This document shows positions 10,683 to 20,666 of a stretch of 64,000 bases of DNA, one piece after another (position 1 is the first letter of the stretch; the number at the start of each line of letters is the position of its first letter). Position numbers and translations under genes: made by a program. Source of the DNA: Photobacterium salinisoli (lineage in GTDB: Bacteria; Pseudomonadota; Gammaproteobacteria; Enterobacterales; Vibrionaceae). The stretch covers positions 372,001 to 436,000 of the forward strand of contig NZ_QZMS01000007.1 of the NCBI RefSeq assembly GCF_003614885.1. The letters are read 5' to 3'. The notes beneath the pieces were generated by a model. The model made no database searches. It was not told the origin of the DNA and saw only the letters and a list, made by a program, of their open reading frames with translations.

Positions 10683-11894
10683 ATGACAATCGAAATTCTG
10701 GTTCCCGATTTACCTGAATCAGTAGCAGACGCAACCGTAGCCACCTGGCACAAGAAACCAGGTGATGCAGTAAGCCGTGATGAAGTTCTGGTAGATATCG
10801 AAACGGATAAAGTAGTGCTGGAAGTACCTGCACCTGAAGATGGTATTCTTGAAGCCATTTTCGAAGAAGAAGGTACTACAGTGCTGACCAAGCAGCTGCT
10901 GGGTAAAATCAAAGCAGGCGCGGTTGCTGGCGAGCCAACCAAAGATAAGACAGCCAGTGCGGAAGCGTCACCAACAAAACGTACGACTGCTTCTTTGGCT
11001 GAAGAGACCAATGATGCACTGAGCCCGGCGGTACGCCGTCTGATCAGCGAGCACGGTATTGATGCCTCCGCTGTGAAAGGCAGCGGTGTAGGCGGTCGTA
11101 TCACTCGCGAAGACGTAGAAGCGTTCGTGAAAAATGGTAAGTCTGCATCTGCTGCACCGGCTGCTGAAGCGAAAGTAGAAGCGCCTCTGGCTCATCGCAG
11201 TGAAAAACGTGTCCCAATGACACGTCTGCGTAAGCGAATTGCTGAGCGTCTGCTGGAAGCGAAGAACAGCACGGCGATGCTGACAACGTTCAACGAAGTG
11301 AACATGAAACCTATCATGGATCTGCGTAAGCAGTATCAAAGCATCTTCGAAGAGCGTCATGGTATCCGCCTGGGTTTCATGTCTTTCTATGTGAAAGCTG
11401 TCGTTGAAGCGCTGAAGCGTTTCCCGGAAGTGAACGCATCGATCGACGGTGATGATATTGTTTATCACAACTTCTTCGATGTCAGTATTGCTGTGTCTAC
11501 ACCTCGTGGTCTGGTGACCCCTGTGCTGCGTGACTGTGACAAGCTGAGCCTGGCTGAAATCGAAAAAGGTATCCGTGAACTGGCAATCAAAGGCCGTGAC
11601 GGTAAGCTGACAGTGGATGAACTGACTGGCGGTAACTTCACTATCACTAACGGTGGTGTATTCGGTTCACTGATGTCCACGCCAATTATCAACCCGCCTC
11701 AGGGTGCAATTCTGGGTATGCATAAGATCCAGGACCGCCCAATGGCTGTTGATGGCAAAGTTGAAATCCTGCCTATGATGTACCTGGCGCTGTCTTATGA
11801 CCACCGTCTGATTGATGGTAAAGAGTCGGTAGGCTATCTGGTAACCGTTAAAGAGTTGCTTGAAGACCCAACACGTCTGCTTCTGGACGTGTAA
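10683..11894 (+). CDS. sucB: Dihydrolipoyllysine-residue succinyltransferase (E2)
   Basis: Core of the 2-oxoglutarate dehydrogenase complex, transferring succinyl from lipoate to CoA. Domain order: lipoyl domain (about 1-78) with the lipoylated Lys43 in ETDKVVLEV, a Ser/Thr/Ala-rich linker, the E3-binding domain with [14 protein letters not shown] (about 113-150), a second flexible linker, and the catalytic domain from about 172 ending in SYDHRLIDG, where His374 and Asp378 are catalytic. Its 403 residues match E. coli (405). Confidence 0.98.
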   Translation: MTIEILVPDLPESVADATVATWHKKPGDAVSRDEVLVDIETDKVVLEVPAPEDGILEAIFEEEGTTVLTKQLLGKIKAGAVAGEPTKDKTASAEASPTKRTTASLAEETNDALSPAVRRLISEHGIDASAVKGSGVGGRITREDVEAFVKNGKSASAAPAAEAKVEAPLAHRSEKRVPMTRLRKRIAERLLEAKNSTAMLTTFNEVNMKPIMDLRKQYQSIFEERHGIRLGFMSFYVKAVVEALKRFPEVNASIDGDDIVYHNFFDVSIAVSTPRGLVTPVLRDCDKLSLAEIEKGIRELAIKGRDGKLTVDELTGGNFTITNGGVFGSLMSTPIINPPQGAILGMHKIQDRPMAVDGKVEILPMMYLALSYDHRLIDGKESVGYLVTVKELLEDPTRLLLDV

Positions 11895-11907
11895 CACTGC
11901 GCAGAAC

Positions 11908-11936
11908 GATCCGCCACTGTTTTGAGGTGGCGGTTG
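11908..11936 (+). other. Hairpin between sucB and sucC
   Basis: An inverted repeat CCGCCAC/GTGGCGG with an intervening 8-9 bases and no T tract. It may stabilise the upstream transcript or act as an RNA processing site; it is not a good rho-independent terminator. Confidence 0.45.
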
Positions 11937-12025
11937 TTGAGCCAGATTGATTGACGAAGGAATACCCAAGAGTATTTCAATGGATATAACACGTCCCACA
12001 GGGATTAGATAACGGATAGAACATA

Positions 12026-13192
12026 ATGAATCTGCACGAATATCAGGCAAAACAACTTTTTGCTGAGTATGGCCTGCCAGTTCCTGAAGGCTATGCTTGT
12101 GATACCCCACAAGAAGCTGCTGAAGCGGCAAGTAAAATCGGTGGTGATAAGTGGGTCATCAAATGTCAGGTTCACGCTGGCGGCCGCGGCAAAGCGGGTG
12201 GCGTAGAACTGCACGACACCAAAGAAGGTCTTAAAGAGTTTGCACAAAAGTGGCTGGGCAAAAACCTGGTGACTTATCAGACAGATGCAAATGGTCAGCC
12301 GGTAACCAAAATCCTGGTTGAAGAAGCCTCTAACATTGCAAACGAACTGTACCTGGGTGCTGTTGTAGACCGTGGTACACGCCGTATCGTTTTCATGGCA
12401 TCGACTGAAGGTGGTGTGGAAATCGAGAAAGTTGCTGAAGAAACCCCTGAGCTGATCCACAAAGCAGCTATCGATCCACTGGTTGGCCCTCAGGCTTACC
12501 AGGGCCGTGAACTGGCCTTTAAACTGGGCCTGAAAGGCGACCAGATTAAGCAGTTCGTGAAAATCTTCATGGGCCTGGGTCAGATGTTCGCTCAGTATGA
12601 CCTGGCTCTGCTGGAAATTAACCCGCTTGTGATTACCGGTGAAGGCAACCTGCTGTGTCTGGACGGTAAGATCAATATCGATTCAAACGCCATGTACCGC
12701 CAGCCAAAACTGCGTGATATGCACGATGCTTCTCAGGAAGATGCCCGCGAAGCACACGCAGCACAATGGGAACTGAACTATGTTGCTCTGGACGGTAACG
12801 TTGGTTGTATGGTGAACGGTGCGGGTCTGGCCATGGGTACCATGGACATTGTCAACCTGCACGGCGGAAAGCCGGCAAACTTCCTGGATGTCGGTGGCGG
12901 TGCGACCAAAGAGCGTGTTGCAGAAGCATTCAAGATCATCCTGTCTGACGATAATGTTAAAGCCGTACTGGTTAACATCTTCGGTGGTATCGTTCGTTGC
13001 GACATGATCGCAGAAGGTATCATTGGCGCGGTTAAAGAAGTCGGCGTGACTGTACCGGTTGTGGTTCGTCTGGAAGGTACTAACGCTGACCTGGGTCGCG
13101 AAGTACTGGCCAAGTCAGGTCTGGATATCATTGCAGCTGAGTCGCTGACCGACGCAGCTCAGAAAGTTGTTGCTGCTGCGGAGGGCAAATAA
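12026..13192 (+). CDS. sucC: Succinyl-CoA synthetase, beta subunit
   Basis: ATP-grasp subunit of succinyl-CoA synthetase, making ATP from succinyl-CoA. The 388 residues equal E. coli Suc[21 protein letters not shown] opens the ATP-grasp domain; [15 protein letters not shown] is the nucleotide-binding loop; LEINPLVIT carries a Mg ligand; and the C-terminal CoA-ligase domain contains [16 protein letters not shown]. It lies 131 bp after sucB with sucD three bases downstream, so sucCD are tightly coupled. Confidence 0.98.
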   Translation: MNLHEYQAKQLFAEYGLPVPEGYACDTPQEAAEAASKIGGDKWVIKCQVHAGGRGKAGGVELHDTKEGLKEFAQKWLGKNLVTYQTDANGQPVTKILVEEASNIANELYLGAVVDRGTRRIVFMASTEGGVEIEKVAEETPELIHKAAIDPLVGPQAYQGRELAFKLGLKGDQIKQFVKIFMGLGQMFAQYDLALLEINPLVITGEGNLLCLDGKINIDSNAMYRQPKLRDMHDASQEDAREAHAAQWELNYVALDGNVGCMVNGAGLAMGTMDIVNLHGGKPANFLDVGGGATKERVAEAFKIILSDDNVKAVLVNIFGGIVRCDMIAEGIIGAVKEVGVTVPVVVRLEGTNADLGREVLAKSGLDIIAAESLTDAAQKVVAAAEGK

Positions 13193-13194
13193 GA

Positions 13195-14067
13195 ATGTCT
13201 GTACTAATTAATAAAGACACTAAAGTTATCTGCCAGGGCTTTACTGGTGGTCAGGGTACTTTCCACTCTGAGCAGGCAATTGCATACGGTACGCAAATGG
13301 TTGGCGGTGTGTCACCGGGTAAAGGCGGTACAACACACCTGGGCTTGCCAGTGTTCAACACTGTGCGCGAAGCCGTAGAAGAAACAGGTGCAACAGCTTC
13401 TGTTATCTACGTACCTGCACCATTCTGTAAAGATGCCATTCTGGAAGCGATTGATGCGGGTATTAAGCTGATCGTGACCATCACAGAAGGTATCCCGACA
13501 ACAGACATGATCGACGTGAAAGTGAAACTGGAAGAAACCGGCGTTCGCATGATCGGTCCTAACTGCCCTGGTGTGATCACACCGGATGAGTGCAAGATCG
13601 GCATCATGCCTGGTCATATTCACAAGAAAGGTAAAGTGGGTATCGTTTCTCGTTCAGGTACGCTGACGTATGAAGCCGTAAAACAAACCACTGATGAAGG
13701 TTTTGGCCAGTCTACTTGCGTTGGTATCGGTGGTGACCCGATTCCTGGTTCAAACTTCATTGATATCCTGAAATTGTTCCAGGAAGACCCTGAAACTGAA
13801 GCAATCGTAATGATTGGTGAAATCGGTGGCACAGCGGAAGAAGAAGCGGCAGCGTTCATCAAAGAGAACGTGACTAAGCCAGTTGTTTCTTATATTGCCG
13901 GTGTGACTGCTCCTCCGGGTAAGCGTATGGGTCATGCCGGTGCGATTATCTCTGGTGGTAAAGGTACAGCGGAAGATAAGTTCGCTGCACTGGAATCTGC
14001 GGGAGTGAAAACCGTTAAAAGTCTGGCCGATATCGGTAAAGCGCTGAGAGAAGTTACTGGTTGGTAA
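13195..14067 (+). CDS. sucD: Succinyl-CoA synthetase, alpha subunit
   Basis: CoA-binding and phosphohistidine-carrying partner of SucC. The 290-residue product has the CoA-binding Rossmann domain with [15 protein letters not shown] near residues 16-30 and the phosphorylated His247 in [17 protein letters not shown]. It is the last gene of the sdh-suc cluster and is closed by a strong terminator. Confidence 0.98.
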   Translation: MSVLINKDTKVICQGFTGGQGTFHSEQAIAYGTQMVGGVSPGKGGTTHLGLPVFNTVREAVEETGATASVIYVPAPFCKDAILEAIDAGIKLIVTITEGIPTTDMIDVKVKLEETGVRMIGPNCPGVITPDECKIGIMPGHIHKKGKVGIVSRSGTLTYEAVKQTTDEGFGQSTCVGIGGDPIPGSNFIDILKLFQEDPETEAIVMIGEIGGTAEEEAAAFIKENVTKPVVSYIAGVTAPPGKRMGHAGAIISGGKGTAEDKFAALESAGVKTVKSLADIGKALREVTGW

Positions 14068-14094
14068 TACTCTGAACTGACTGTTATTTCAGCA

Positions 14095-14124
14095 AGAAGC
14101 CCGTCATCAGACGGGCTTTTTTTG
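14095..14124 (+). terminator. Rho-independent terminator of sdh-suc operon
   Basis: A perfect 9-bp stem AAGCCCGTC/GACGGGCTT with loop ATCA and seven T residues, 30 bases after sucD. Confidence 0.93.
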
Positions 14125-14165
14125 GCCTGAGGCCAGACGTTGCTTATTGGAATTTACCTGGTCAA

Positions 14166-14199
14166 TAAAAAAGCCCAGCGTACTCGCTGGGCTTTTTTC
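14166..14199. terminator. Bidirectional terminator serving the leftward membrane-protein gene
   Basis: Stem AAGCCCAGCG/CGCTGGGCTT with loop TACT, an A run before and a T run after. It lies just beyond the stop of the leftward gene at 14220 and backs up the sucD terminator. Confidence 0.9.
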
Positions 14200-14219
14200 A
14201 AGGTTTTGCACGCACTGGC

Positions 14220-14768
14220 TTAGTATTTAAAGCGAGTGGTCATTAACAATTGATCGCCGTAAACATCGTTAAAGCGACCTTCAGCACCGATTGAGAACAG
14301 CTCAGTGGCGTGGAATCGTCCGTAGACAGAACCAAAGGTTTCTTCAATCTTATGGACATTGATGTGACCCAGTTTAGCGCCGACTTCAAGTTGCGGACCT
14401 AACCACTGACGAACGCCCAGATTGACTTCCATACCTGTTTTACCAGTACTGTCGTTAAACTCGCCTTTGTTCTTGATGTTGCGCGCTTTAAGTTCACCCG
14501 TCAGATCGGCCCAGTTGTTAATAGGTGCGTGGAAACCAACACCCAAGGCGAGGTCCCAGTCGCTTTCGAATTCTGAATCAATGCTACCGGTTAAATGGGC
14601 ATTCGGGTGGATAGATTTGCTGAAACCTGCACCATAGGTTAGTGGGCTCAGGCCAATTCGCACTTCTGTATAGTCGTAGCTGAAGTTGCTCATAGTATTA
14701 GCTGAATTAGCTTGAGCTGCTGAAACCCATGATAATAGCAGGGCGCCAGCGATAAACGATTTACGCAT
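14220..14768 (-). CDS. Small outer-membrane beta-barrel protein
   Basis: A 182-residue exported protein. The first 20 residues (MRKSFIAGALLLSWVSAAQA) form a clear signal peptide with an AQA cleavage site. The mature part has alternating polar/hydrophobic strands rich in Gly and aromatics and ends in the strand LLMTTRFKY, whose final aromatic residue fits recognition by the BAM complex. It is similar in build to small Vibrio OmpA-barrel/porin-like hypothetical proteins, but I do not recognise a named family. It is a single-gene unit with a terminator. Confidence 0.75.
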   Translation of the reverse strand: MRKSFIAGALLLSWVSAAQANSANTMSNFSYDYTEVRIGLSPLTYGAGFSKSIHPNAHLTGSIDSEFESDWDLALGVGFHAPINNWADLTGELKARNIKNKGEFNDSTGKTGMEVNLGVRQWLGPQLEVGAKLGHINVHKIEETFGSVYGRFHATELFSIGAEGRFNDVYGDQLLMTTRFKY

Positions 14769-14891
14769 GAATCTTCATCCAAAGAACAAAAAATGAATTG
14801 GAGCATTTTAATCAACTCATCCCCGCAATAACAGGTTGGCCTTAGATTAAGTGCCGTATTACGGGGACAATAGCGTAAAAATGCAGCAAAA

Positions 14892-14917
14892 ATCACATAT
14901 TTGTGATCATTGACAAA
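14892..14917 (-). promoter_or_regulatory. Palindrome with CRP-like half-site upstream of the barrel protein gene
   Basis: ATCACATATTTGTGAT is a perfect 16-bp palindrome; its right half continues as TTTGTGATCATTGACAAA, where only the left half of a CRP site is good. It lies about 125 bp upstream of the gene starting at 14768. Which protein would bind it is not clear. Confidence 0.3.
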
Positions 14918-14959
14918 TTTTTAATAAGCTACCTTATCACAATAAGGGCTTGAACTTTT

Positions 14960-15952
14960 TTATTGTATTAATTCGTTGCCAGATTTTGTCCCTTGCGCAA
15001 AATGATTGAGATTCGATAGCGTGGTATCGGCGATGTTGGCCAGCGCTTCCTCTGTCAAGAAAGCCTGATGACCGGTGAACAGCACATTGTGGCAGGATGA
15101 AAGGCGACGAAAAACGTCATCCTGAATGATGTCGTTAGACTTATCCTCAAAAAAGAGGTCTTTTTCATTTTCGTAGACATCCACACCGAGTGAGCCGATT
15201 TTCTGGCTTTTGAGCGCTTCAATCGCATCTTTTGAGTTAAGCAGTTCACCACGGCTGGTATTGATAATCATGACCCCGTCGCGCATCTTACTAAAAGCAT
15301 TTGCGTCCAGCATGTGGTAATTGTCTTTGCTCATCGGACAGTGCAGGGTAATGACGTCCGATTGACGGTAAATCTCGTCCAGTGAGGTGTAAGTCGCCCC
15401 CAGTTTTATCGCTTCTGGATTTTCATAAGGGTCGTGAGCCAGAATGGTCATCCCCAGGCCTTTAAGAATGTGCATGGTGGCGATACCTATTCGGCCGGTA
15501 CCGATAACCCCGACGGTTTTGCCATAAAAGTTAAATCCTGTCAGGCCATCTAAGGAAAAGTTGGCATCCCGCGTTCGTTGGTAGGCACGGTGAATTTTAC
15601 GGTTAAGACTCAGCATTAACCCGACAGTATGTTCTGCGATGGCTTGCGGAGAGTAGGCAGGCACCCGAACAATCTGCAGACCGTACATTTTGGCGGCATC
15701 CACATCCACTTTATCAAATCCGGCACAGCGCATGGCAATGACACGTACTCCCAGAATAGATAACGCTTCAAGCACGGGTTTGCTCAGATCGTCGTTAACA
15801 AATGCGCAGACAGCATCATAGCCGTGGGCCAGTTTCGCGGTTTGCAGGTTGAGCTGAATATCAAAAAAGCTCAGTTGGTGGCCAAAAAGCTGATTGCTCT
15901 TATTGAAAGAAATTTGATCGTATTTTTTGGCGCTGAACACGGCAACTTTCAT
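14960..15952 (-). CDS. ldhA: Fermentative D-lactate dehydrogenase
   Basis: Reduces pyruvate to D-lactate with NADH. The 330-residue product aligns along its length with E. coli LdhA (329). The NAD-binding motif GVIGTGRIG is near residue 152, followed by the D-2-hydroxyacid dehydrogenase signature, the catalytic Arg in NTSRGE, the Glu in the VDVYENEKDLFFEDKS region and the catalytic His in FTGHQAF near residue 296. The ATG at 15952 is chosen because AAGGAG precedes it and it gives MKVAVFSAKKYDQ, the family N-terminus; the open frame extends 20 codons further upstream without support. Confidence 0.96.
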   Translation of the reverse strand: MKVAVFSAKKYDQISFNKSNQLFGHQLSFFDIQLNLQTAKLAHGYDAVCAFVNDDLSKPVLEALSILGVRVIAMRCAGFDKVDVDAAKMYGLQIVRVPAYSPQAIAEHTVGLMLSLNRKIHRAYQRTRDANFSLDGLTGFNFYGKTVGVIGTGRIGIATMHILKGLGMTILAHDPYENPEAIKLGATYTSLDEIYRQSDVITLHCPMSKDNYHMLDANAFSKMRDGVMIINTSRGELLNSKDAIEALKSQKIGSLGVDVYENEKDLFFEDKSNDIIQDDVFRRLSSCHNVLFTGHQAFLTEEALANIADTTLSNLNHFAQGTKSGNELIQ

Positions 15953-16121
15953 CACTGCACTCCTTGAATCTGAAATTGTGATCACTTTCCCATAGTGCGC
16001 ACCGGCTGACAAGCAGATTAATCACCCGTGCTCAGTGATAAAAGTCATTGATCCATAGAGCAAAGATAGTGTTTGTAATACACTCATTGCATTCATCAGG
16101 AAATAATCATTGGAAAGAAAC

Positions 16122-17441
16122 ATGTTAGGAAAAATAGGTGCTGTTGCAGGTGCGGTAGCCGTAGTGTTGTGCTGGCCTCTGGCCGTCGGTCAGATTGGCG
16201 AGCGTATTTATCAGGACACAGTGGGGGAATACAACAGCCCTTATGTTTCTGTTACCACCGAACACTATGAACGTGGTTATCTGACCTCTCATGCTGTGTC
16301 TAAAATTGCGCTGAAATCCAGCTGGAAAGCGGTGTTTGAAGAACAGGACTGGCCAACAGAATGGCACATAGCCCACGAGATTCATCACGGGGTATTTGGG
16401 GTTACGTCCAACAGTACGCTGGTTGTTGATGATAATGTCGCATCTCAGGTTGAAGCTTGGTGGGGCAGCGATGCGGTGCCGTTAACCTTAACAACGCGCA
16501 CTGCACTGACAAGAAAAACCGATCTTGATTTAACCCTGAATCCTTTTGTTTATAACGATCAGGATGGTAATGCCTTTAAGTCTGAGCCGCTGACGTTTAA
16601 CGGAACCGTATCTGCTGACGGAAGTGGCAGTTTCAGCTATGCACTGAAAGACGCGTTTTTGCAGACTGTTGCAGATGAAACCATGCAAGTCTCCGGTGTG
16701 ACAGGTGGCGGGGAAGGCCGCTGGGACGGACGCTTCTGGATTGGCAACCAGCAACTGCAGATAAGCAAGCTGGGCTTTGCCAATACTCTGACCCAGGAGT
16801 CCCTGGATCTGGATAGTATTAAGGTTGCTTCACTCAACCGCCTGTCAGAAGCTCAAGCTGCGACAGAGGATACACCGGCAGTCGGTGCTCAGTTAACCAA
16901 CAGCAACCAGCTCAGTATCGCATCTCTGTCCAGTTTGGACGGAAAGCAATACAAGACTTTCAATGTTGATTTGCTGTTGTCTGATCTCGATTATGACGCC
17001 GTTACCCGGCTCAGTGCGCTGGGTGATCAGCTGGACGGCGAATTATCCCCAGCTCAGGTTCAGGATATGGCGTTAGCGCTGGATCTGCTGGTTGCCAAAG
17101 GGCTAACCGTGAACCTGAAAGATATCAGTGTGGAAGCGCCGGAAGGGCCAATAAAAGGAAATGTCCGTCTTACTGTGCAACCAGGCCTGGCACGTGCGTC
17201 GCAGAATCTGGCACAAGTAACCGCCAAACTTGATGGTGATATGTATTTTGAGTTTCCGTCTGAGTTGTTGACACTGACCGAAGATCTGGAAACTCAGGCG
17301 GACAGGCTGGTTCAGAGCGGTGTGCTGACGATTAAAGAAGACAGGGCATTTATTGCTCTGAAACTTGTGGGCGATAAAGTGATTCTGGGCAATGGCGATC
17401 AATTACCATTGGCTATGTTTATGATGTTGCTCCTTTCTTAA
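16122..17441 (+). CDS. DUF945 family (YdgA-like) protein
   Basis: A 439-residue protein with an N-terminal membrane/signal segment (GAVAGAVAVVLCWPLAVGQ), followed by the YdgA/DUF945 pattern: a tyrosine-rich SPYVSVTTEHYERGYLTSHA block, HEIHHGVFG, and long beta-rich repeats related to lipid-transfer AsmA-like folds. Function unknown; a periplasmic protein anchored in the inner membrane is expected. Two starts are possible: TTG at 16110 with AGGA eight bases before it, and ATG at 16122. I give the ATG. A very short reading frame follows. Confidence 0.8.
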   Translation: MLGKIGAVAGAVAVVLCWPLAVGQIGERIYQDTVGEYNSPYVSVTTEHYERGYLTSHAVSKIALKSSWKAVFEEQDWPTEWHIAHEIHHGVFGVTSNSTLVVDDNVASQVEAWWGSDAVPLTLTTRTALTRKTDLDLTLNPFVYNDQDGNAFKSEPLTFNGTVSADGSGSFSYALKDAFLQTVADETMQVSGVTGGGEGRWDGRFWIGNQQLQISKLGFANTLTQESLDLDSIKVASLNRLSEAQAATEDTPAVGAQLTNSNQLSIASLSSLDGKQYKTFNVDLLLSDLDYDAVTRLSALGDQLDGELSPAQVQDMALALDLLVAKGLTVNLKDISVEAPEGPIKGNVRLTVQPGLARASQNLAQVTAKLDGDMYFEFPSELLTLTEDLETQADRLVQSGVLTIKEDRAFIALKLVGDKVILGNGDQLPLAMFMMLLLS

Positions 17442-17463
17442 GCACGCCTCATAGGTAACGACA

Positions 17464-17538
17464 ATGAATAAAATAGAAGGTATCAATTTAGACATTTGGC
17501 TGAAATCGACGACACTTAAGGTATCGGCGCAGGGCTAA
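17464..17538 (+). CDS. Possible 24-residue small protein
   Basis: ATG at 17464 opens a 24-codon frame (MNKIEGINLDIWLKSTTLKV and four more residues) preceded by AGGTAAC at a suitable distance. It lies 22 bases after the DUF945 stop and could be co-transcribed with it. Nothing identifies its function, and short open frames of this kind arise by chance. Confidence 0.25.
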   Translation: MNKIEGINLDIWLKSTTLKVSAQG

Positions 17539-17601
17539 GCACTCAGATTGACATATTCTGATCCTGCCTGCGGCTATATAAGAAAAAATTCAGGGGGATA
17601 C

Positions 17602-18018
17602 ATGGAGTCGATTAAAGTCAGAGATTATATGAACACCCGCCCGGTAACCTTTGAAGCGGATATGTCGCTGTCTAAAGCGTTGGACAAAATGCTGTCATCC
17701 AAGCAGATTGGCGGACCTGTAGTTGATGAGTACCGCAGAGTGGTGGGATTTGTGTCTGAACAGGATTTTATTCAGAAGTTGTTAAAAGTCGGCTATCACT
17801 GCCAGGATACCCACACTGTGGGTGATGTCATGCGTACGGATGTGCTGACAGTCACCCCGGAGACCAGCATTATTGCACTGGCTGAAACCATGACCGGGCA
17901 AAAGCCCAAATTGTATCCGGTTGTGGAAGGTGGAAGATTAGTTGGTATTATTACTCGCCGCAATGTGCTTTCCGCCATCAGTGTTCAAATTGGTGATTGC
18001 TTTAAGCACCCGGTTTAA
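17602..18018 (+). CDS. CBS-domain pair protein
   Basis: A 138-residue stand-alone pair of CBS domains. CBS1 spans about residues 6-60 (VRDYMNTRPVTFEADMSL, then GGPVVDEYRRVVGFVSEQDF); CBS2 spans about 76-130 (VGDVMRTDVLTVTPETSI, then PVVEGGRLVGIITRRNVL). Such proteins bind adenine nucleotides and regulate partners, but the partner cannot be told from context. The ATG at 17602 follows CAGGGGG. The next gene has its own metal-responsive promoter, so the two are probably not one operon. Confidence 0.88.
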   Translation: MESIKVRDYMNTRPVTFEADMSLSKALDKMLSSKQIGGPVVDEYRRVVGFVSEQDFIQKLLKVGYHCQDTHTVGDVMRTDVLTVTPETSIIALAETMTGQKPKLYPVVEGGRLVGIITRRNVLSAISVQIGDCFKHPV

Positions 18019-18106
18019 CGCTATGTGTACAGGCGCAGTTCAGCGCCTGCATTTTTGATATCTGTATTCATCCATTCTATCAATGATTGAGATCTGTATT
18101 TATTGC

Positions 18107-18138
18107 TTGACCTTGGAGGTAACTCCAAGGTTTATAGT
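18107..18138 (+). promoter_or_regulatory. MerR-family activated promoter of the metal exporter
   Basis: TTGACC (-35, 18107-18112) and TATAGT (-10, 18133-18138) are separated by 20 bp, longer than the sigma-70 optimum. The spacer carries a perfect dyad CCTTGGAG-GTAA-CTCCAAGG (18111-18130). This is the standard layout for MerR-class regulators such as ZntR, CadR or CueR, which untwist the spacer when they bind metal. No MerR gene is in the window, so the regulator must be encoded elsewhere. Confidence 0.9.
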
Positions 18139-18176
18139 TACACAGAAGCTACTTTGACTGAATAAGGAATAACAGT

Positions 18177-20621
18177 ATGTGTCATCAATGCCATAATAAA
18201 AAACCGCACATCCATACAATCAAACCTTCCAATACTGGCAGCAGTGTACGTGTCGAGCAGGGGACAGTGGCGGTATCGGCTGCATGTGGCCAGTCCGCTT
18301 CTGTGACGGCAAGCTGTTGTGAGGGAGCGTGCGACTCAGGAGGCAGTGAAGAGAGCGACCCCGCCAGGCGGCGAGCTTTACTGTCGACACAGCCGCGTGG
18401 TGACAAGGCCGCTGCCTTGTCCGGTATCCGGCAAATTACTCCCCATATGACCCCATCAGGCTCCGCTGCCACTCATTCCTTGTCGGATAGTACAAGTGCT
18501 CCTCATCAGGCATCCACTGAATCAACTACTGTTTCGCGTTTTAGCTGGCAAGTACAGGGCATGGATTGTCCGAGTTGTGCTGCAAAACTGGAAAAAGCCA
18601 TTCTGGCGATAGACGGTGTTGACCAGGCCTCGGTGATCTTTGCGACAGAGAAACTTGTGGTTGCCGCCAGTTCATCGCACATGATGTCTGAGGTGGAGGC
18701 CACCGCCAAAGCTACGGGCTTTCCATTGCGCCGGCCGCAACAGAGTAAAGATGCCCCAGCCCCGGGATTCATCCAGACATATGGCATGCTCGCGCTGACT
18801 GCCGCCCTGGTTTTTCTGTCTTATGTCATCTCCACTCAGTCTGACTCTTTAGGGCTGATTGCATTCTCAGCCACCACGCTGGTGGGGTTGACGCCGATTA
18901 TTGGTAAAGCCATCAAACTCGCTAAAAACGGCTCGCCATTCTCAATTGAAACCCTGATGAGCGTGGCTGCTGTTGGCGCGCTGTATTTGGGGGAAACGGC
19001 CGAAGCGGCAATGGTGTTACTGCTGTTTCTCATTGGTGAACAACTGGAAGGTTATGCGTCTGCCCGTGCCCGCAGCGGGGTAAAAGCCCTCATGGCGCTG
19101 GTGCCTGAGACGGCGATGCGAGTCGGTACCGACGGCCAGGTACATGAAGTGGCCGCCGATCAACTCCGTCCCGGTGATATTATTGAAGTGGCACCGGGCG
19201 CCCGGTTACCCGCCGATGCCATATTGCTTGATAAGGCCGCCAGCTTTGATGAAAGTGCATTAACCGGCGAGTCAGTACCTGTAGAGCGTTTTGCGGGAGA
19301 GCGAATTCTAGCCGGTTCACTGTCGGCCGATCATCTGGTGCGGGTCAAGGTTGAATCTGAACAGGGTGAAAATGCCATCGACCGTATACTGCACCTGATT
19401 GAAAACGCGGAAGCCAGTAAAGCACCGATAGAACGTTTTATTGATCGTTTCAGCCGCTGGTATACCCCTGCGATGATTATACTGGCGGCGCTGATTGTGC
19501 TGGTGCCAACTGTGTTTTTTGGCCTGTCCTGGGATGAATGGCTGTATAAAGGACTGACATTACTCTTGATTGCCTGCCCATGCGCCCTGGTGATCTCAAC
19601 GCCGGCGGCTATTACCTCGGGACTGGCAGCAGCGGCGCGTCGTGGTGCCCTCATTAAGGGCGGTGCGGCACTGGAACAATTGGGCCAGACGCAGGTAGTC
19701 GCGTTTGATAAGACAGGCACCTTAACGCGGGGCAAACCGCGGGTAACCGATGTGCTTGTCTGGCAAGGGGATGAAAAAAGACTGCTGAGCGAAGCCGCTG
19801 CGATAGAAACCGGATCGCTGCATCCGCTGGCGCAGGCTGTGATCGAACAAGCACGGCAGCAGGGTCTGGCGGTGCCGCATGCTGAAAAGCGTAAAGCTTT
19901 GCCCGGTCGCGGAATACAGGGTGTGATTGATGGCACTGTTATTCACCTTCTCGCCACAGATCGTCTTGACGATCCCGATCGGATCACCCAATCCCAGCAG
20001 GCGGATATAGATAACCTGAGTGATGAAGGCAAAACGCTGGTGGTGGTGCTGCGCGATAACGTACCGGTCGGGCTGATCGCCTGGCGGGATAACCTGCGTG
20101 AAGATGCCCTGGAGGCGGTAGACAGACTCAAAGCGTTAGGCATTCGCAGTGTGATGTTAACCGGTGATAATCTGCGGGCTGCCAAGGCGATCGCGTCGGA
20201 GATCGGTGTCGATTTTCGGGCTGGCCTGTTACCTGAAGATAAAGTGACTGAAGTTGCTCAGTGGAGTCGTAACTATAAAGTGGCCATGGTGGGCGACGGC
20301 ATCAATGATGCCCCGGCGATGAAAATGGCCAGTGTTGGCATCGCGATGGGAAGCGGCACGGACGTGGCATTGGAAACCGCAGATGCGGCACTGACCCATA
20401 ACCGTCTTAACGAATTACCGGATATGATTGCCCTGTCGCGAATGACACTGGCTAATATCCGTCAGAACATCAGTCTGGCCCTGGGCCTGAAGCTGATCTT
20501 TTTGATGACCACCTTACTGGGCTGGACGGGGCTGTGGGTTGCCGTACTGGCAGACAGCGGTGCCACAGCGCTGGTCACTGTGAATGCGTTGAGATTGCTG
20601 CGGTTTAAACCAGGGGCGTAA
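18177..20621 (+). CDS. zntA: Zn/Cd/Pb-exporting P-type ATPase with Cys/His-rich N-terminal extension
   Basis: An 814-residue P1B-type ATPase that pumps divalent soft metals out of the cytoplasm. An unusual 125-residue N-terminal extension holds a Cys/His cluster (MCHQCHNKKPHIH; CCEGAC) and a Ser/Thr-rich spacer. Next is one HMA domain with GMDCPSC (Cys131, Cys134; the preceding Asp is typical of ZntA), then membrane helices including the transport motif CPC (467-469), the phosphorylation site DKTGT (Asp511), and the hinge GDGIND (706-711). The regulatory promoter upstream has a MerR-type dyad, consistent with metal induction. CPC with DCxxC favours Zn/Cd/Pb over copper, although the operator alone would also fit CueR. 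Confidence 0.93.
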   Translation: MCHQCHNKKPHIHTIKPSNTGSSVRVEQGTVAVSAACGQSASVTASCCEGACDSGGSEESDPARRRALLSTQPRGDKAAALSGIRQITPHMTPSGSAATHSLSDSTSAPHQASTESTTVSRFSWQVQGMDCPSCAAKLEKAILAIDGVDQASVIFATEKLVVAASSSHMMSEVEATAKATGFPLRRPQQSKDAPAPGFIQTYGMLALTAALVFLSYVISTQSDSLGLIAFSATTLVGLTPIIGKAIKLAKNGSPFSIETLMSVAAVGALYLGETAEAAMVLLLFLIGEQLEGYASARARSGVKALMALVPETAMRVGTDGQVHEVAADQLRPGDIIEVAPGARLPADAILLDKAASFDESALTGESVPVERFAGERILAGSLSADHLVRVKVESEQGENAIDRILHLIENAEASKAPIERFIDRFSRWYTPAMIILAALIVLVPTVFFGLSWDEWLYKGLTLLLIACPCALVISTPAAITSGLAAAARRGALIKGGAALEQLGQTQVVAFDKTGTLTRGKPRVTDVLVWQGDEKRLLSEAAAIETGSLHPLAQAVIEQARQQGLAVPHAEKRKALPGRGIQGVIDGTVIHLLATDRLDDPDRITQSQQADIDNLSDEGKTLVVVLRDNVPVGLIAWRDNLREDALEAVDRLKALGIRSVMLTGDNLRAAKAIASEIGVDFRAGLLPEDKVTEVAQWSRNYKVAMVGDGINDAPAMKMASVGIAMGSGTDVALETADAALTHNRLNELPDMIALSRMTLANIRQNISLALGLKLIFLMTTLLGWTGLWVAVLADSGATALVTVNALRLLRFKPGA

Positions 20622-20666
20622 TGTGACTCTGGTCCGGCGATCAGGCTGAGACAGGGCTACAATCAG

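Noticed and set aside
10370..11104. 244-codon reverse-strand frame across the sucA/sucB junction
   Set aside because: Opposes two certain genes; composition (Ser/Arg-rich) is typical of antisense shadow frames.
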